From Pasteurella dagmatis (GTDB lineage: Bacteria; Pseudomonadota; Gammaproteobacteria; Enterobacterales; Pasteurellaceae), in contig NZ_LT906448.1 of assembly GCF_900186835.1 (NCBI RefSeq), positions 1,595,501 through 1,659,500 on the forward strand: 64,000 nucleotides of DNA, read 5' to 3'. The notes under the pieces are model-generated. The model made no database searches. It was not told the DNA's origin and saw nothing but the letters and a program-made list of their open reading frames with translations. Below are positions 54,315-63,958 of the stretch, piece after piece. The stretch's first letter is position 1; each line of letters opens with the position of its first letter. Made by a program: the position numbers and the translations under genes.

Positions 54315-55757
54315 CTACACTGTTTGATCATACTGCAAATAAACTACTTGGGTTTGTAGATACTCTTCTAAACCGTGTTTGCCATCAGCGCCGCCGATAC
54401 CTGATTTACGCCAGCCTGCATGGAAGCCTTGCATTGCTTCGAAGTTTTCGCGGTTAATGTAGGTTTCACCAAATTTCAAGCGAGAAACAAGTTTCATTGC
54501 TTTATTGATATTTTGTGTGTAAACCGATGAGGTTAAGCCGTATTCACAATCGTTGGCGAGTTTGATCACTTCATCAATAGTGTCGAATGTTGCCACTGGA
54601 ATAACTGGTCCAAAAATTTCTGAACGTAGAATATCCATATTGTTATCAACATTATCAATGACTGTTGGCTCAAAGTAATAACCTTTACCTTCCACCGGTT
54701 TGCCGCCTAATAATAAGCGTCCACCCGCTTTGATCGCCTCGTCTACCATCTGTTTGGCGTGAGTTTGACCTTGTTTATTGACCATTGGTCCCATATCGAG
54801 AGTTTCATCTTCTAATGGGTTTCCTGAACGCACTTTTTTCATACGCTCGATCAATTTTTGTGTGAAGACCTCTTTTACTTCACGTTGTACATACACACGT
54901 TCTGCGCAGTTACACACTTGTCCAGAGTTAATCACACGTGAGGCGACGATTGCATCTGCGGCTAAATCAAGATCTGCATCAGCAAGTACGATAGCCGGTG
55001 CTTTACCTCCTAACTCTAAGTTCACTTTGATAATGTTTTTACTTGCCGCTTCCATTACTTTACGGCCTGCCGGTTCACTACCGGTTAATGAAACTAAACC
55101 CACTTTTGGATTGGAGGCGAGCTCATTACCCACTTCACCACCCGATCCGTGTACTAAGTTAAACACCCCTTTCGGTAAGCCGACTTGATCGACTACTTCG
55201 GCAAATAACACCGCATTAATTGGTGAGTCAACACTTGGTTTTAACACAATTGTGTTACCAGTGACTAACGCTGGTGCGGCTTTACGAGCAATCAAGAAAA
55301 ATGGAAAGTTCCAAGGTAGGATCCCTGTGGTGACACCAATGGCGCGTTTATAGAGGAAAATATGCTCATTTGGGCGATCGCTTTGGATAATTTCACCTTC
55401 ATAACGGCGTGCCCATTCAGACATATAGTCTAAATAGTCTGCGGTAAAATTCACTTCGACACGTGCGAGAGGAAGGACTTTCCCCATTTCAGAGGAAATC
55501 GTTTTTGCAATTTCTTCCGAACGTGCACGAATACCTTCGGCAATTTTACGCAAATAGCCCGCACGTTGAATTGCAGGTAATTGCTCCCAAGCATCTTGCG
55601 CCGCCTCTGCAGCATCAATCGCTCTCGCGGCATCAGCTGCTGTCCCCTTAGTTACTTTTGCAATCACTTCTTCTGTTGCTGGATTCAATACATCAAAAGT
55701 TTGACCGCTTTCAGTTGCGACGAATTGCCCATCGATATACATATTTAATGTTTGCAT
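54315..55757 (-). CDS. aldA: Lactaldehyde dehydrogenase AldA
   Basis: AldA oxidises L-lactaldehyde to L-lactate with NAD+, the aerobic end of fucose use. It also acts on glycolaldehyde in E. coli. The 480-residue protein has Asn150 (LPWNFPFF), Glu249 (LELGGKAP) and catalytic Cys282 (SGQVCNCAER, Cys285 in E. coli). The C-terminus (GLEEYLQTQVVYLQ) matches AldA closely. It lies between the sugar-binding-protein gene and fucO, separated from each by terminator-like hairpins. Confidence 0.95.
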   Translation of the reverse strand: MQTLNMYIDGQFVATESGQTFDVLNPATEEVIAKVTKGTAADAARAIDAAEAAQDAWEQLPAIQRAGYLRKIAEGIRARSEEIAKTISSEMGKVLPLARVEVNFTADYLDYMSEWARRYEGEIIQSDRPNEHIFLYKRAIGVTTGILPWNFPFFLIARKAAPALVTGNTIVLKPSVDSPINAVLFAEVVDQVGLPKGVFNLVHGSGGEVGNELASNPKVGLVSLTGSEPAGRKVMEAASKNIIKVNLELGGKAPAIVLADADLDLAADAIVASRVINSGQVCNCAERVYVQREVKEVFTQKLIERMKKVRSGNPLEDETLDMGPMVNKQGQTHAKQMVDEAIKAGGRLLLGGKPVEGKGYYFEPTVIDNVDNNMDILRSEIFGPVIPVATFDTIDEVIKLANDCEYGLTSSVYTQNINKAMKLVSRLKFGETYINRENFEAMQGFHAGWRKSGIGGADGKHGLEEYLQTQVVYLQYDQTV

Positions 55758-55855
55758 AATTGCCCTCTATACTGGTTAGTTGGGAGTAATTTGCAAAATC
55801 GCTGCAAAATTGGACCGCACTTCCTTGTATCTTTTCAGATCGACAATGACTACAA

Positions 55856-55903
55856 AAGGCGAATTTGACTTCGCCTTCTGTACTGACCGCCAAAAGTGCG
55901 GTC
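55856..55903 (-). terminator. Two hairpins closing the fuc-ABC transcript
   Basis: AAGGCGAA (55856-55863) pairs with TTCGCCTT (55870-55877) and is followed on the minus strand by TTTTG. A second stem, GACCGC with GCGGTC at about 55885-55903, contains an uptake signal. Both lie between the binding-protein gene stop and aldA. Confidence 0.65.
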
Positions 55904-55938
55904 AAATTTGCGTTAATTTTGCAAGATGAATGACAAAA

Positions 55939-56895
55939 TTAGTAAAGTACTGCTTTCGCTTCTTCTGTATCGATGTTGTCTTTAGTGACAAATACTACAC
56001 CAGTATCGATGAATTTTTCTACTTTTTCACCTTTTAAGATGCGGTTAATTGTTTCAACACCTTTGTAACCCATTTGATAAGAAGACTGCACCACAATACC
56101 TTCTAAGGTTCCATCACGCACAAAGTTTTGTAAGTCTTGGTTACCGTCGAAGCCTACTGCAACTAATTTGCCTGCATAACCACGTTCTTTCACTGCACGT
56201 GCCATACCTACCGCTGTTGGCTCATTTGCGCCGAAGATTGCCGTTAAATCTGGATTTGAAGTTAACACGTCAATGGTTTGGTTAAGTGCAGTGACCATAT
56301 CTGATTGTGAATATAATGGTTCCATTAATTTCACATCTTTATGTTTTTTGATTTCATCCATAAAGCCACCAGTACGTTCGATCGCTGATGCTGCACCTGG
56401 TGTATATGACATTACTGCCACTTTACCCATTTTTTCGCCGTGTTTTGCTAATAATTTTTCAGCGGCAAGTTTACCTGCTGCACGGTTATCTGTTGCTAAG
56501 AATGATTGATAGTATTTACCGTCAGAGTTGATACCTGAGTCGATAATAACCACTGGAATACCGCTTTCGAACGCTTTTTTCACAGGTGGAATTAAGGCAT
56601 CTGGGTCTGATGCTGCAAGTACGATACCCGCTACACCGCGATTGATCGCATTATTCACCATATTTACTTCTTCATCGATAGCTGTTTCAGCTTGAGGACC
56701 TTGGAATGATACTTTGTATTGACCGCCAAGATCTTTCTCTGCAGCTACTGCCCCTTTCTTCACGTTTTGCCAGAAATTCGCATTTTCTGTTTTCACAATC
56801 ACTGCAATTTCATTCGTTTTTGCTAAAAGTTGTGGTGCAGCGAACAGCGTAGATAAACCTAAAATAGCTGAAGCAATTAAAGTCATTTTTTTCAT
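55939..56895 (-). CDS. Periplasmic sugar-binding protein of the fucose-locus ABC importer
   Basis: This 318-residue RbsB-like binding protein has a clear signal peptide (MKKMTLIASAILGLSTLFAA, cleavage near residue 25). It has the two-lobed periplasmic-binding fold (IAVIVKTENANFWQNVKKGA, GIVLAASDPDALIP, AVGFDGNQDLQNFVRDG). It probably captures L-fucose or a fucosylated sugar, inferred from the adjacent catabolic genes. Its start overlaps the permease stop by 4 bases. Confidence 0.92.
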   Translation of the reverse strand: MKKMTLIASAILGLSTLFAAPQLLAKTNEIAVIVKTENANFWQNVKKGAVAAEKDLGGQYKVSFQGPQAETAIDEEVNMVNNAINRGVAGIVLAASDPDALIPPVKKAFESGIPVVIIDSGINSDGKYYQSFLATDNRAAGKLAAEKLLAKHGEKMGKVAVMSYTPGAASAIERTGGFMDEIKKHKDVKLMEPLYSQSDMVTALNQTIDVLTSNPDLTAIFGANEPTAVGMARAVKERGYAGKLVAVGFDGNQDLQNFVRDGTLEGIVVQSSYQMGYKGVETINRILKGEKVEKFIDTGVVFVTKDNIDTEEAKAVLY

Positions 56896-57920
56896 TGTGA
56901 TTTCTCCTTGTTTTGAGATTGAGGCTTTTTACTCACTTTTTTAGTTTGACGAAGTTGGTCTAATGCCACAGTGATAATAATCACAAGACCAATAATAATT
57001 TGTTGTACAAACGCTGACACACCATTCATATTCAAGCCATTACGTAATACACCTATAATGAATGAACCGATTAATGTCCCTGGAATTGTACCAACACCAC
57101 CCATAAGAGACGTTCCCCCCACGACCGCACTGGCAATTGCATCTAATTCGTAAGCCACACCACCATTTGGTTGTGCGGTAACAAGACGTGATGCAAGAAT
57201 AACGCCTGCAAGACCAGACAATAAACCACTGGCAATGTAAGCATAATTTTTCACTTGATTGGTTTTAATACCAGAAAGTCTTGCTGCTTCTTCGTTTGAA
57301 CCAATCGCATAAATATAACGACCGACTTTTAATTTAGATAATGCGAAAGTAAATAGAATCGCGATGAAAATCATAATAATCACAGGGTATGGAATACCTG
57401 GGAATTTCACGATTGGCAAGCCATTTGCACCTTCTTCCACAATGCGGAACAATGCACCGTTACCAAGCTCTGCAAATGACTCTGGCATACCTGAAACTGG
57501 CGCAGCATTTGTCACATAAAGAGCTAAACCGCGCGCCACCATCATTGTACCTAAGGTTGCGATAAACGGTGGTAAGCGCATTACAGTCACGATCATACCG
57601 TTGGCTAAACCGCAAAGACCGCCCACTAAAATACCAAATAAGATACCAAGAGGCACTGGCACACCAGCATTCACCACCATCGCAGCAGCAACACCTGATA
57701 ATGCCACGACTGAACCGGTACTCAAGTCGATACCTCCAGTTAAGATAACGATAGTTGCACCGATACCGATTAAGGCAATGGTTGAGGTTTGTAAGCCGAT
57801 AGTGAGCACGTTATTTAACGTGAAAAAGTATTCGTTAGTGAATGTGAAAGTTATCACTAATAAAATTAAGCCTGCGAGTGATGCTACTTTGCGTAGCATT
57901 TCTTTTTGTTTCTCGTTCAT
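56892..57920 (-). CDS. Sugar ABC transporter permease (RbsC family)
   Basis: This 342-residue inner-membrane permease has about ten spans and the family patterns GGIDLSTGSVVALSG and LPPFIATLGTMMVARG. In the second half it has NEEAARLSGIKTNQVKNYAY (the coupling region) and VVGGTSLMGGVGTIPGTLIG. It forms the channel for the adjacent ATPase and binding protein. It begins immediately after the ATPase stop. Confidence 0.93.
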   Translation of the reverse strand: MNEKQKEMLRKVASLAGLILLVITFTFTNEYFFTLNNVLTIGLQTSTIALIGIGATIVILTGGIDLSTGSVVALSGVAAAMVVNAGVPVPLGILFGILVGGLCGLANGMIVTVMRLPPFIATLGTMMVARGLALYVTNAAPVSGMPESFAELGNGALFRIVEEGANGLPIVKFPGIPYPVIIMIFIAILFTFALSKLKVGRYIYAIGSNEEAARLSGIKTNQVKNYAYIASGLLSGLAGVILASRLVTAQPNGGVAYELDAIASAVVGGTSLMGGVGTIPGTLIGSFIIGVLRNGLNMNGVSAFVQQIIIGLVIIITVALDQLRQTKKVSKKPQSQNKEKSQ

Positions 57921-59447
57921 TTATGCCTCCTGGCTCTTGCGAGCGAACATATCTTTTACACCTGTTGCGTAGTGCATAATTTCTTCTTGGTTTGTATTTT
58001 TGGTTTCCAACATTGCGGTCATTCGTCCTTCACGCATTACGATAATGCGGTCTGATACCCCTAACACTTCCGGTAACTCAGAAGAGATCACAATAACACC
58101 TACGCCGTTGGCTGCTAACTCATCAAGTAATTGATAAATCGCATATTTCGCGCCCACATCGATACCACGAGTTGGCTCATCGAAAATCATCACTTTAGCA
58201 TCGCGGAACAACCATTTACCGATAACCACTTTTTGTTGGTTACCACCACTTAAGTTATTCACTAACTGCTCGATAGTTGGCGTTTTAATTTCCATTTTAT
58301 CGATGAACGTTTTTGATGCTTTGGCTTCTTCAGCGTGAGAGATCACGCCTGCACCGTTACACACTTTATCCATTGATGCCATTGTGATGTTTTCACGAAT
58401 GGACATTCTCACTGCCACACCGTTGAGTTTGCGGTCTTCGGATAAGTACGCAATACCGGCTTTGATTGAGTCTGCTGGGCTTTTAATACTCACTTTGTTG
58501 TGATGAACAAAGATTTCGCCAGAATCTAATGGATCTGCACCGAAAATTGCACGTGCAAGTTCAGTACGTTTAGCCCCGACAAGACCGGTGATACCCAAAA
58601 TTTCACCTTTGAATAAAGCAAAGTCTAGAGCTTCAAATACACCGTAACGTTCAGCTTGATATACAGACATCACGACTTCGTTTTCATCTACAACAGCAGT
58701 TTTTGGTGGGAAGTGATTATCTAAAGAGCGACCTACCATTTTAGTAATGATTTCATCCATTGTGATTTCTTTAAACACGTGGTCTGAAACATAAGTACCA
58801 TCACGGAAAATCGTAATGTGGTCACAAATGCGTTTAAGCTCTTCCATACGGTGTGAGATATATACGATACTCACGCCTTTTTCTCTTAGCTTATTAACGA
58901 GTTCAAATAACTTATCGATTTCTTTTTCAGTTAATGCAGATGTTGGCTCATCCATAATCAACACTTCAACGTCAAAAGAAAGGGCTTTGGCGATTTCTAC
59001 CATTTGTTGTTTCGCCACAGAAAGTGACCGCACTTGATCTGTTGGTTTTACATCAATGTCAAATAAGGAAAGTAATTTTTCGGAATCACGAATCATTTTA
59101 TCCTTATCGACCATTCCATATTTAATTGGCTCACGCGCAAAGAAAATATTTTCAGCTACGGTCAAATGAGGAATTAAGTTCAACTCTTGGAAGATCATAC
59201 TAATCCCTTGATGTTGTGCTTCCAACACTGAGTTGAAATTCACTTCTTTTCCTTTATAGGTGATCGTGCCTTCGTCTTTTTGATACACGCCTAATAAGCA
59301 TTTCATTAAGGTAGATTTTCCTGCACCGTTTTCGCCCATCAGTGCATGAACCTCGCCTTTGCGTAATGTTAGCTGCACATCTTTTAATGCCTGTACTCCA
59401 GCAAAGCCTTTGCTAATATTCCGCATTGTGAGTATCGTTTCGTGCAT
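57921..59447 (-). CDS. Sugar ABC transporter ATPase (RbsA/MglA family)
   Basis: The 508-residue protein has two tandem nucleotide-binding domains. The first has a full Walker A (GENGAGKST) and Walker B (VLIMDEPTSAL). The second has a degenerate Walker A (GLVGAKRTE) with intact LSGGNQQKVV and MIFDEPTRGID, the usual RbsA/MglA arrangement. An uptake signal lies inside the gene. It follows fucA by 18 bases, so importer and catabolic genes appear to be one transcript. Confidence 0.94.
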   Translation of the reverse strand: MHETILTMRNISKGFAGVQALKDVQLTLRKGEVHALMGENGAGKSTLMKCLLGVYQKDEGTITYKGKEVNFNSVLEAQHQGISMIFQELNLIPHLTVAENIFFAREPIKYGMVDKDKMIRDSEKLLSLFDIDVKPTDQVRSLSVAKQQMVEIAKALSFDVEVLIMDEPTSALTEKEIDKLFELVNKLREKGVSIVYISHRMEELKRICDHITIFRDGTYVSDHVFKEITMDEIITKMVGRSLDNHFPPKTAVVDENEVVMSVYQAERYGVFEALDFALFKGEILGITGLVGAKRTELARAIFGADPLDSGEIFVHHNKVSIKSPADSIKAGIAYLSEDRKLNGVAVRMSIRENITMASMDKVCNGAGVISHAEEAKASKTFIDKMEIKTPTIEQLVNNLSGGNQQKVVIGKWLFRDAKVMIFDEPTRGIDVGAKYAIYQLLDELAANGVGVIVISSELPEVLGVSDRIIVMREGRMTAMLETKNTNQEEIMHYATGVKDMFARKSQEA

Positions 59448-59465
59448 AATGATGCCCTCTCTGCT

Positions 59466-60113
59466 TTATTCTTCGATTCTTAATCCATAAGATTTAAATT
59501 TATTTAGCACAACGTTCATTTCTTCTTTGCCTAGTAATGGAATCTCTAAACCTGTTGCTAAAAGTTTGATATACCACTCGGCTAATACTTCAACTTCATG
59601 TGCAAGCCATAGGGCTTTATCTAAGTTTTTCTCAGCGGCAATCAATCCGTGATGCGCTAATAAAATAGCTTTGCTTTCTTTAATGCCTTCTTTCACATAT
59701 TCCGCTAATTTGTGTGTACCAAAAGTCGCATAAGGTACGCAAGGAATATGGTCTGAACCACCCACCGCAATCATATAATGGAACGGAGGAATTGCTTTTT
59801 CTAAGATAGACACTGCCGCACAGTTGATAGAATGGTTGTGTACCACTGCATCAACATCTGGGCGAGACTCATACACTGCTAAGTGGAAATGCCATTCACT
59901 TGAAGGTAATTTGCCTTCTTCGTGTTTACCATTTTTGTCCACATACACAATGCTATCTGGCGTCATTAAATGATACGGCGTACCAGTTGGTGTAATTAAC
60001 ATACCGTCTTGATAACGCACACTCACATTACCTGCTGTGCCTTGGTTTAATCCCAATCTTGTCATTTCAAGACAGGTATCGATAATTTTTTGTGAAAGCT
60101 CAACTCTGTTCAT
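59466..60113 (-). CDS. fucA: L-fuculose-phosphate aldolase
   Basis: This class II aldolase cleaves L-fuculose-1-phosphate to DHAP and L-lactaldehyde. It has 215 residues, the same as E. coli FucA, and near-identical stretches (GLNQGTAGNVSVRYQDGMLI). The catalytic Glu73 (LPSSEWHFH) and zinc ligands His92, His94 and His155 (AHHGLIA) are all present. It lies 25 bases after fucU. Confidence 0.97.
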   Translation of the reverse strand: MNRVELSQKIIDTCLEMTRLGLNQGTAGNVSVRYQDGMLITPTGTPYHLMTPDSIVYVDKNGKHEEGKLPSSEWHFHLAVYESRPDVDAVVHNHSINCAAVSILEKAIPPFHYMIAVGGSDHIPCVPYATFGTHKLAEYVKEGIKESKAILLAHHGLIAAEKNLDKALWLAHEVEVLAEWYIKLLATGLEIPLLGKEEMNVVLNKFKSYGLRIEE

Positions 60114-60138
60114 TTTTTATACCCCTTAAAAGTTAATT

Positions 60139-60573
60139 TTAAGAAACTGGTGTCACACCTTTTTTAATAATAATGTTGCCGTATTTTGCAGTTTCGCCAG
60201 TTACCACCACTGCATACGCTTGTTTCGCGCGGTCATAGAAAGCGAAGCGGTCAATACGAGTTAAATTTGGTACAGAACCGACCGAACTTTTGATTGCTTG
60301 TAAGTAACGAGCTTCAACATTTGGATCTAAACTGTCACCTTCGACGGCTTGCATCATAATTAACGGCGCATCAACATAAGCATCAAACTCAAATAATGGA
60401 CTAATTGCGGTGAGTAATGTATCTACGCCAAGACCATCTGCTCGTAGCACTTTTTGATGTAATTGATGTGCTGGGAAATGTGCATCTGACAGAACAAGCT
60501 CATCGCCGTGCCCCATTTCAGCCAGAATTTTGAGTAAATTAGGTGAGATTGCTGGATGAATACCTTTTAACAT
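60139..60573 (-). CDS. fucU: L-fucose mutarotase
   Basis: FucU interconverts alpha- and beta-L-fucose so that FucI can act. The 144-residue RbsD/FucU-fold protein starts [20 protein letters not shown] and has [18 protein letters not shown], the family signature with the catalytic His. It is 57 bases after fucK, and an uptake signal lies in that gap. Confidence 0.95.
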   Translation of the reverse strand: MLKGIHPAISPNLLKILAEMGHGDELVLSDAHFPAHQLHQKVLRADGLGVDTLLTAISPLFEFDAYVDAPLIMMQAVEGDSLDPNVEARYLQAIKSSVGSVPNLTRIDRFAFYDRAKQAYAVVVTGETAKYGNIIIKKGVTPVS

Positions 60574-60630
60574 AGTTATTTTTCCTTTTATTTATCTCTG
60601 TTGTAAGCCAACGAAGTGCGGTCGTCTTTT

Positions 60631-62091
60631 TTAATTTTTTTCATTCAACGCTTTATACAGCACCGCATTTTCTGACGGCAGAATACGTTGGGTTTGTGGT
60701 TTCATTTGTTGTTGTGCATGGTCAAAATCTTGGTAAACTCCAAGTCCTGCGAAGGTAAACATCGCAGCCCCTAAAACGGTACTTTCAGCCACGTCAACCA
60801 CATCAATCGGTAAGCCTAAAACATCTGCACGGATTTGATTCCATAAACGGTTTTTAGATCCACCACCGACACAAATTAAGCTTTCTGCTTTAAATTTACT
60901 GACTTGTTGCAACACGCCTAAGCCGTCTTTCAAACGAAATGCCATATATTCCAGCGCCGCACGATAAATTTGTCCACGACGGGTATGCATTGATAAGCCA
61001 ACAATATTGCCTAAGCCTGATTGTTGATCGTTCGCATTGAACTGACCTTGTAAACGCACACCACCAGCGCCGACTACTTCTGCCTCGCCTTCGTTGATCA
61101 TTGTGCTGTAATAATCTGCAGTGCCTTTTACATCGGCAAAAAGCAATTTACCGATCCATTCCATTACGCCAGATCCCACCCATTGCACTGCTGGGTTAAA
61201 GCAATGTGCTTTGGCATCAAATTCCGTAGTTAAGCCATTTGGTACAAATTGGAAATGCGGTTCTGCGGATTCAGTTCTCGCCATTAAGATTTCCCAAGTG
61301 CCAGAACTTAAAACAGGTTGATTTAAGCCCGCACCTGAACCAAACACCGCAAATTGTGTATCGTGCCCAGCTGAAATTACTGGGATTTCACCTAAACCGA
61401 ATTTCGCTGAAAGTGCGGTAGTTAAATGGCCAATTTTTTCACCAGCGTGTTTCATTGGTGGAAAGTGCTGTGTGGTTAAACCTAATTTTTGCAACACTTC
61501 AGTATCCCAATCGCCAGTTTGTAAATTAGTCATCATTGAAGTGCCTGCCATTGTGTGGTCTGTGCTAAATACTCCAGTTAAACGTTGGCTTAACATTGAA
61601 GAAATAAACACAAATTTGTCCATTTTGGCGAATACATCTGGTTGGTTTTCTTTCAGCCAAATTAATTTGAAGAGTGTGTTAAAGCTGTATTGCCCAATAC
61701 CATTGCGTAAGTAAAGCTCTTTAACATCAAAATACTTAGCGAGATTTTCCATTACTGGAATTGTGCGTGGGCATTTCCAAGAAATGATTGGATAAAGCTG
61801 GTTGCCGTCTTTATCGAAAGGTGCGCCATCAACACCGAAAGTGGTCACAGAAATACCAATCACATCGTTTAAATCAATCTGTTGCTGTTTTAACTGCGCC
61901 AATGTGTTGTCAGCACAAGTCATTAATTTTTGCCAGATTTCTTCAAAATCCCAAATGTGATAGTCGGCGGATTCAGCACCCGGTTGAGTATTATTGGCAA
62001 TATGATGAGAGGCGACAATTTTGCCTTTTTCATTCATCGCAATCGTGCGTAAATTGGTTGCCCCACAATCGAAAATCAAAACAATTGACAT
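60631..62091 (-). CDS. fucK: L-fuculokinase
   Basis: FucK phosphorylates L-fuculose to L-fuculose-1-phosphate. The 486-residue FGGY-family kinase opens with the phosphate-1 loop IFDCGATNLRTIAM. It contains the FucK-typical GVDGAPFDKDGNQLYPIISW and SAGHDTQFAVFG, and ends with the ADP-binding region CVGGGSKNRLWNQIRADVLG. It aligns with E. coli FucK rather than RhaB or XylB. It follows fucI after a 106-base spacer with a stable hairpin. Confidence 0.96.
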   Translation of the reverse strand: MSIVLIFDCGATNLRTIAMNEKGKIVASHHIANNTQPGAESADYHIWDFEEIWQKLMTCADNTLAQLKQQQIDLNDVIGISVTTFGVDGAPFDKDGNQLYPIISWKCPRTIPVMENLAKYFDVKELYLRNGIGQYSFNTLFKLIWLKENQPDVFAKMDKFVFISSMLSQRLTGVFSTDHTMAGTSMMTNLQTGDWDTEVLQKLGLTTQHFPPMKHAGEKIGHLTTALSAKFGLGEIPVISAGHDTQFAVFGSGAGLNQPVLSSGTWEILMARTESAEPHFQFVPNGLTTEFDAKAHCFNPAVQWVGSGVMEWIGKLLFADVKGTADYYSTMINEGEAEVVGAGGVRLQGQFNANDQQSGLGNIVGLSMHTRRGQIYRAALEYMAFRLKDGLGVLQQVSKFKAESLICVGGGSKNRLWNQIRADVLGLPIDVVDVAESTVLGAAMFTFAGLGVYQDFDHAQQQMKPQTQRILPSENAVLYKALNEKN

Positions 62092-62163
62092 AAAATCCCC
62101 CTAAATGCGCTGAAAACTCACCGCACTTTGTGTCCTTATGGTGTATTTATGTTATTGGAATGT

Positions 62164-62188
62164 GGGAGCAAGCATCTCACTTGCTCCC
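62164..62188. repeat. Stable hairpin between fucI and fucK
   Basis: GGGAGCAAG (62164-62172) and CTTGCTCCC (62180-62188) form a 9-bp GC-rich stem with a 7-base loop, 10 bases past the fucI stop. There is no T run on the minus strand. It probably protects the fucI message from 3' decay or attenuates the downstream genes. Confidence 0.65.
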
Positions 62189-62197
62189 CAATACAGA

Positions 62198-63958
62198 TTA
62201 TTTATAAAGCGGTCCGAAGTTCGCGCAAGCACGATAATCTTGACCTTCTTTATCTTGACCAAAGCCATTCCAAGCACTTGGGCGGAAGATATCTTTATCT
62301 TCCAAGTTGTGCATACACACTGGAATACGTAGCATTGAAGCAAGGGTAATGAGATCTGCACCAACGTGACCGAAGGTTGCTACGCAGTGGTTTGCCCCCC
62401 AGTTCGCCATTACTGAATACACATCAGTGAATGCACCTTTTCCGGTGAGGCGTGGTACAAACCAAGTAGTTGGCCAAGTTTCGTTAGTACGTTTATTTAA
62501 AATATCGTGTACCTGTTCTGGTAAATCGATTGACCAACCTTCGGCAATTTGAAGTACAGGGCCAATGCCTTTGATGATATTAATGCGGTGCATTGTGAAT
62601 GGCATACCGCCTTTAGTTAAGAATTGAGATGAGTAACCGCCCCCACGGAAATATTCGTGTACAGCTGGGCACCAACGTGTATGTTCTAAACAACGTTTAC
62701 CGTCTTCTTCAGTCACTTGCCAAGCTGGTTTAATCACTGGGTTGCCGTCTTTATCAGAATGTTGACCTGTGCCGTCTAATGCTGCTGAACCAGAGTTAAT
62801 TAAGTGAATAAAGCCAGTTTCTGGACGGAAACCAGTTACACGCTCAACTGCATCTTCACTCCAGTAAGTACGCACGTCAGCAAACACTTGCGCTTGACCT
62901 GTTAATTGGTGACCAAACAACATATTCACGCCGTTTAAGCTGTCATTTTCAGTTGCTAATACATACGGAGGACGCACGCCATTCCAGTCGTAAGTTGAGT
63001 TAAGCATCGCTTCCATAAAGTCACCATTTGGTAAATGGTCTGTCCAATGACGTTGACCTTGGAAACCAGCCACAATCGCATTGTGACCTAACGCTTCTTC
63101 ACCGAAGTTAAGTTCTGCAAGTTTTGGGTTACCAGCCATTAAGTCGCGTGTAATAATTGCCATTTTCACGCAGTTTGACCAAAGTTCTTCACGTTGTTCA
63201 GCTGTGCGTTGATTTTCTTCGCTGTTTACATCAATACCTTCTTTGCAATATTGTTTCACCCAAGAAAGTGCTAATTCCACTTCTTTTTCATCGTAGATTT
63301 TGCGATCTAAACGGCGTTTAATTTCGGTCATATCCACGTATTCATTACGCATACCAAGATATTCTTGAAAGAATTGTTGGTTCACGATAGAACCTGCGAT
63401 ACCCATTGATACAGCTCCGATAGATAAATAAGATTTGCCACGAATATTTGCAACCGCTAAACCTGCTCGAGCAAAGCGTAATAGTTTTTCTTTTACATCA
63501 TCAGGAATCGATGTATCTGAAGAGTCTTGAACTTCTGTGCCGTAAATTGAGAATGCTGGTAAGCCCATTTGTGAATGACCTGCAAGTGCAGCGGCTAAAT
63601 AAACTGCCCCAGGGCGTTCTGTACCATTGAAGCCCCAAATTGCTTTTGGCATATGTGGATCCATATCGATCGTTTCAGAACCATAGCACCAGCAAGGTGT
63701 CACAGTAATGGTTAAGCCTACGTTATTTAATTTGAATTTTTCTGCACAAGCTGCTGCCTCTGCAACGCCACCGATACAAGTATCGGCAATCACACATTCA
63801 ACAAAAGTACCATCTGTATGACGGATATGGCTATGTAGCAAATCAGCTACCGACTTCGCCATATTCATTGTTTGAACTTCTAATGATTCTCTGACTCCCA
63901 TACGGCGACCATCAATCGTCGGACGAATACCAATTTTGATACGATTTACTGTGCTCAT
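62198..63958 (-). CDS. fucI: L-fucose isomerase
   Basis: FucI converts L-fucose to L-fuculose using Mn2+. The 586-residue protein is close to the E. coli length (591) and starts [20 protein letters not shown]. Further signatures are [37 protein letters not shown] and [18 protein letters not shown]. It is the first gene of the visible fuc operon, with an AAGAGGATAG ribosome site. Only 42 bases of upstream sequence remain, so promoter and regulator lie outside. Confidence 0.97.
   Translation of the reverse strand: MSTVNRIKIGIRPTIDGRRMGVRESLEVQTMNMAKSVADLLHSHIRHTDGTFVECVIADTCIGGVAEAAACAEKFKLNNVGLTITVTPCWCYGSETIDMDPHMPKAIWGFNGTERPGAVYLAAALAGHSQMGLPAFSIYGTEVQDSSDTSIPDDVKEKLLRFARAGLAVANIRGKSYLSIGAVSMGIAGSIVNQQFFQEYLGMRNEYVDMTEIKRRLDRKIYDEKEVELALSWVKQYCKEGIDVNSEENQRTAEQREELWSNCVKMAIITRDLMAGNPKLAELNFGEEALGHNAIVAGFQGQRHWTDHLPNGDFMEAMLNSTYDWNGVRPPYVLATENDSLNGVNMLFGHQLTGQAQVFADVRTYWSEDAVERVTGFRPETGFIHLINSGSAALDGTGQHSDKDGNPVIKPAWQVTEEDGKRCLEHTRWCPAVHEYFRGGGYSSQFLTKGGMPFTMHRINIIKGIGPVLQIAEGWSIDLPEQVHDILNKRTNETWPTTWFVPRLTGKGAFTDVYSVMANWGANHCVATFGHVGADLITLASMLRIPVCMHNLEDKDIFRPSAWNGFGQDKEGQDYRACANFGPLYK

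Noticed and set aside
60631-62091. Rhamnulokinase or xylulokinase
   Set aside because: The sequence follows E. coli FucK motifs, and the flanking fucI, fucU and fucA fix the pathway.
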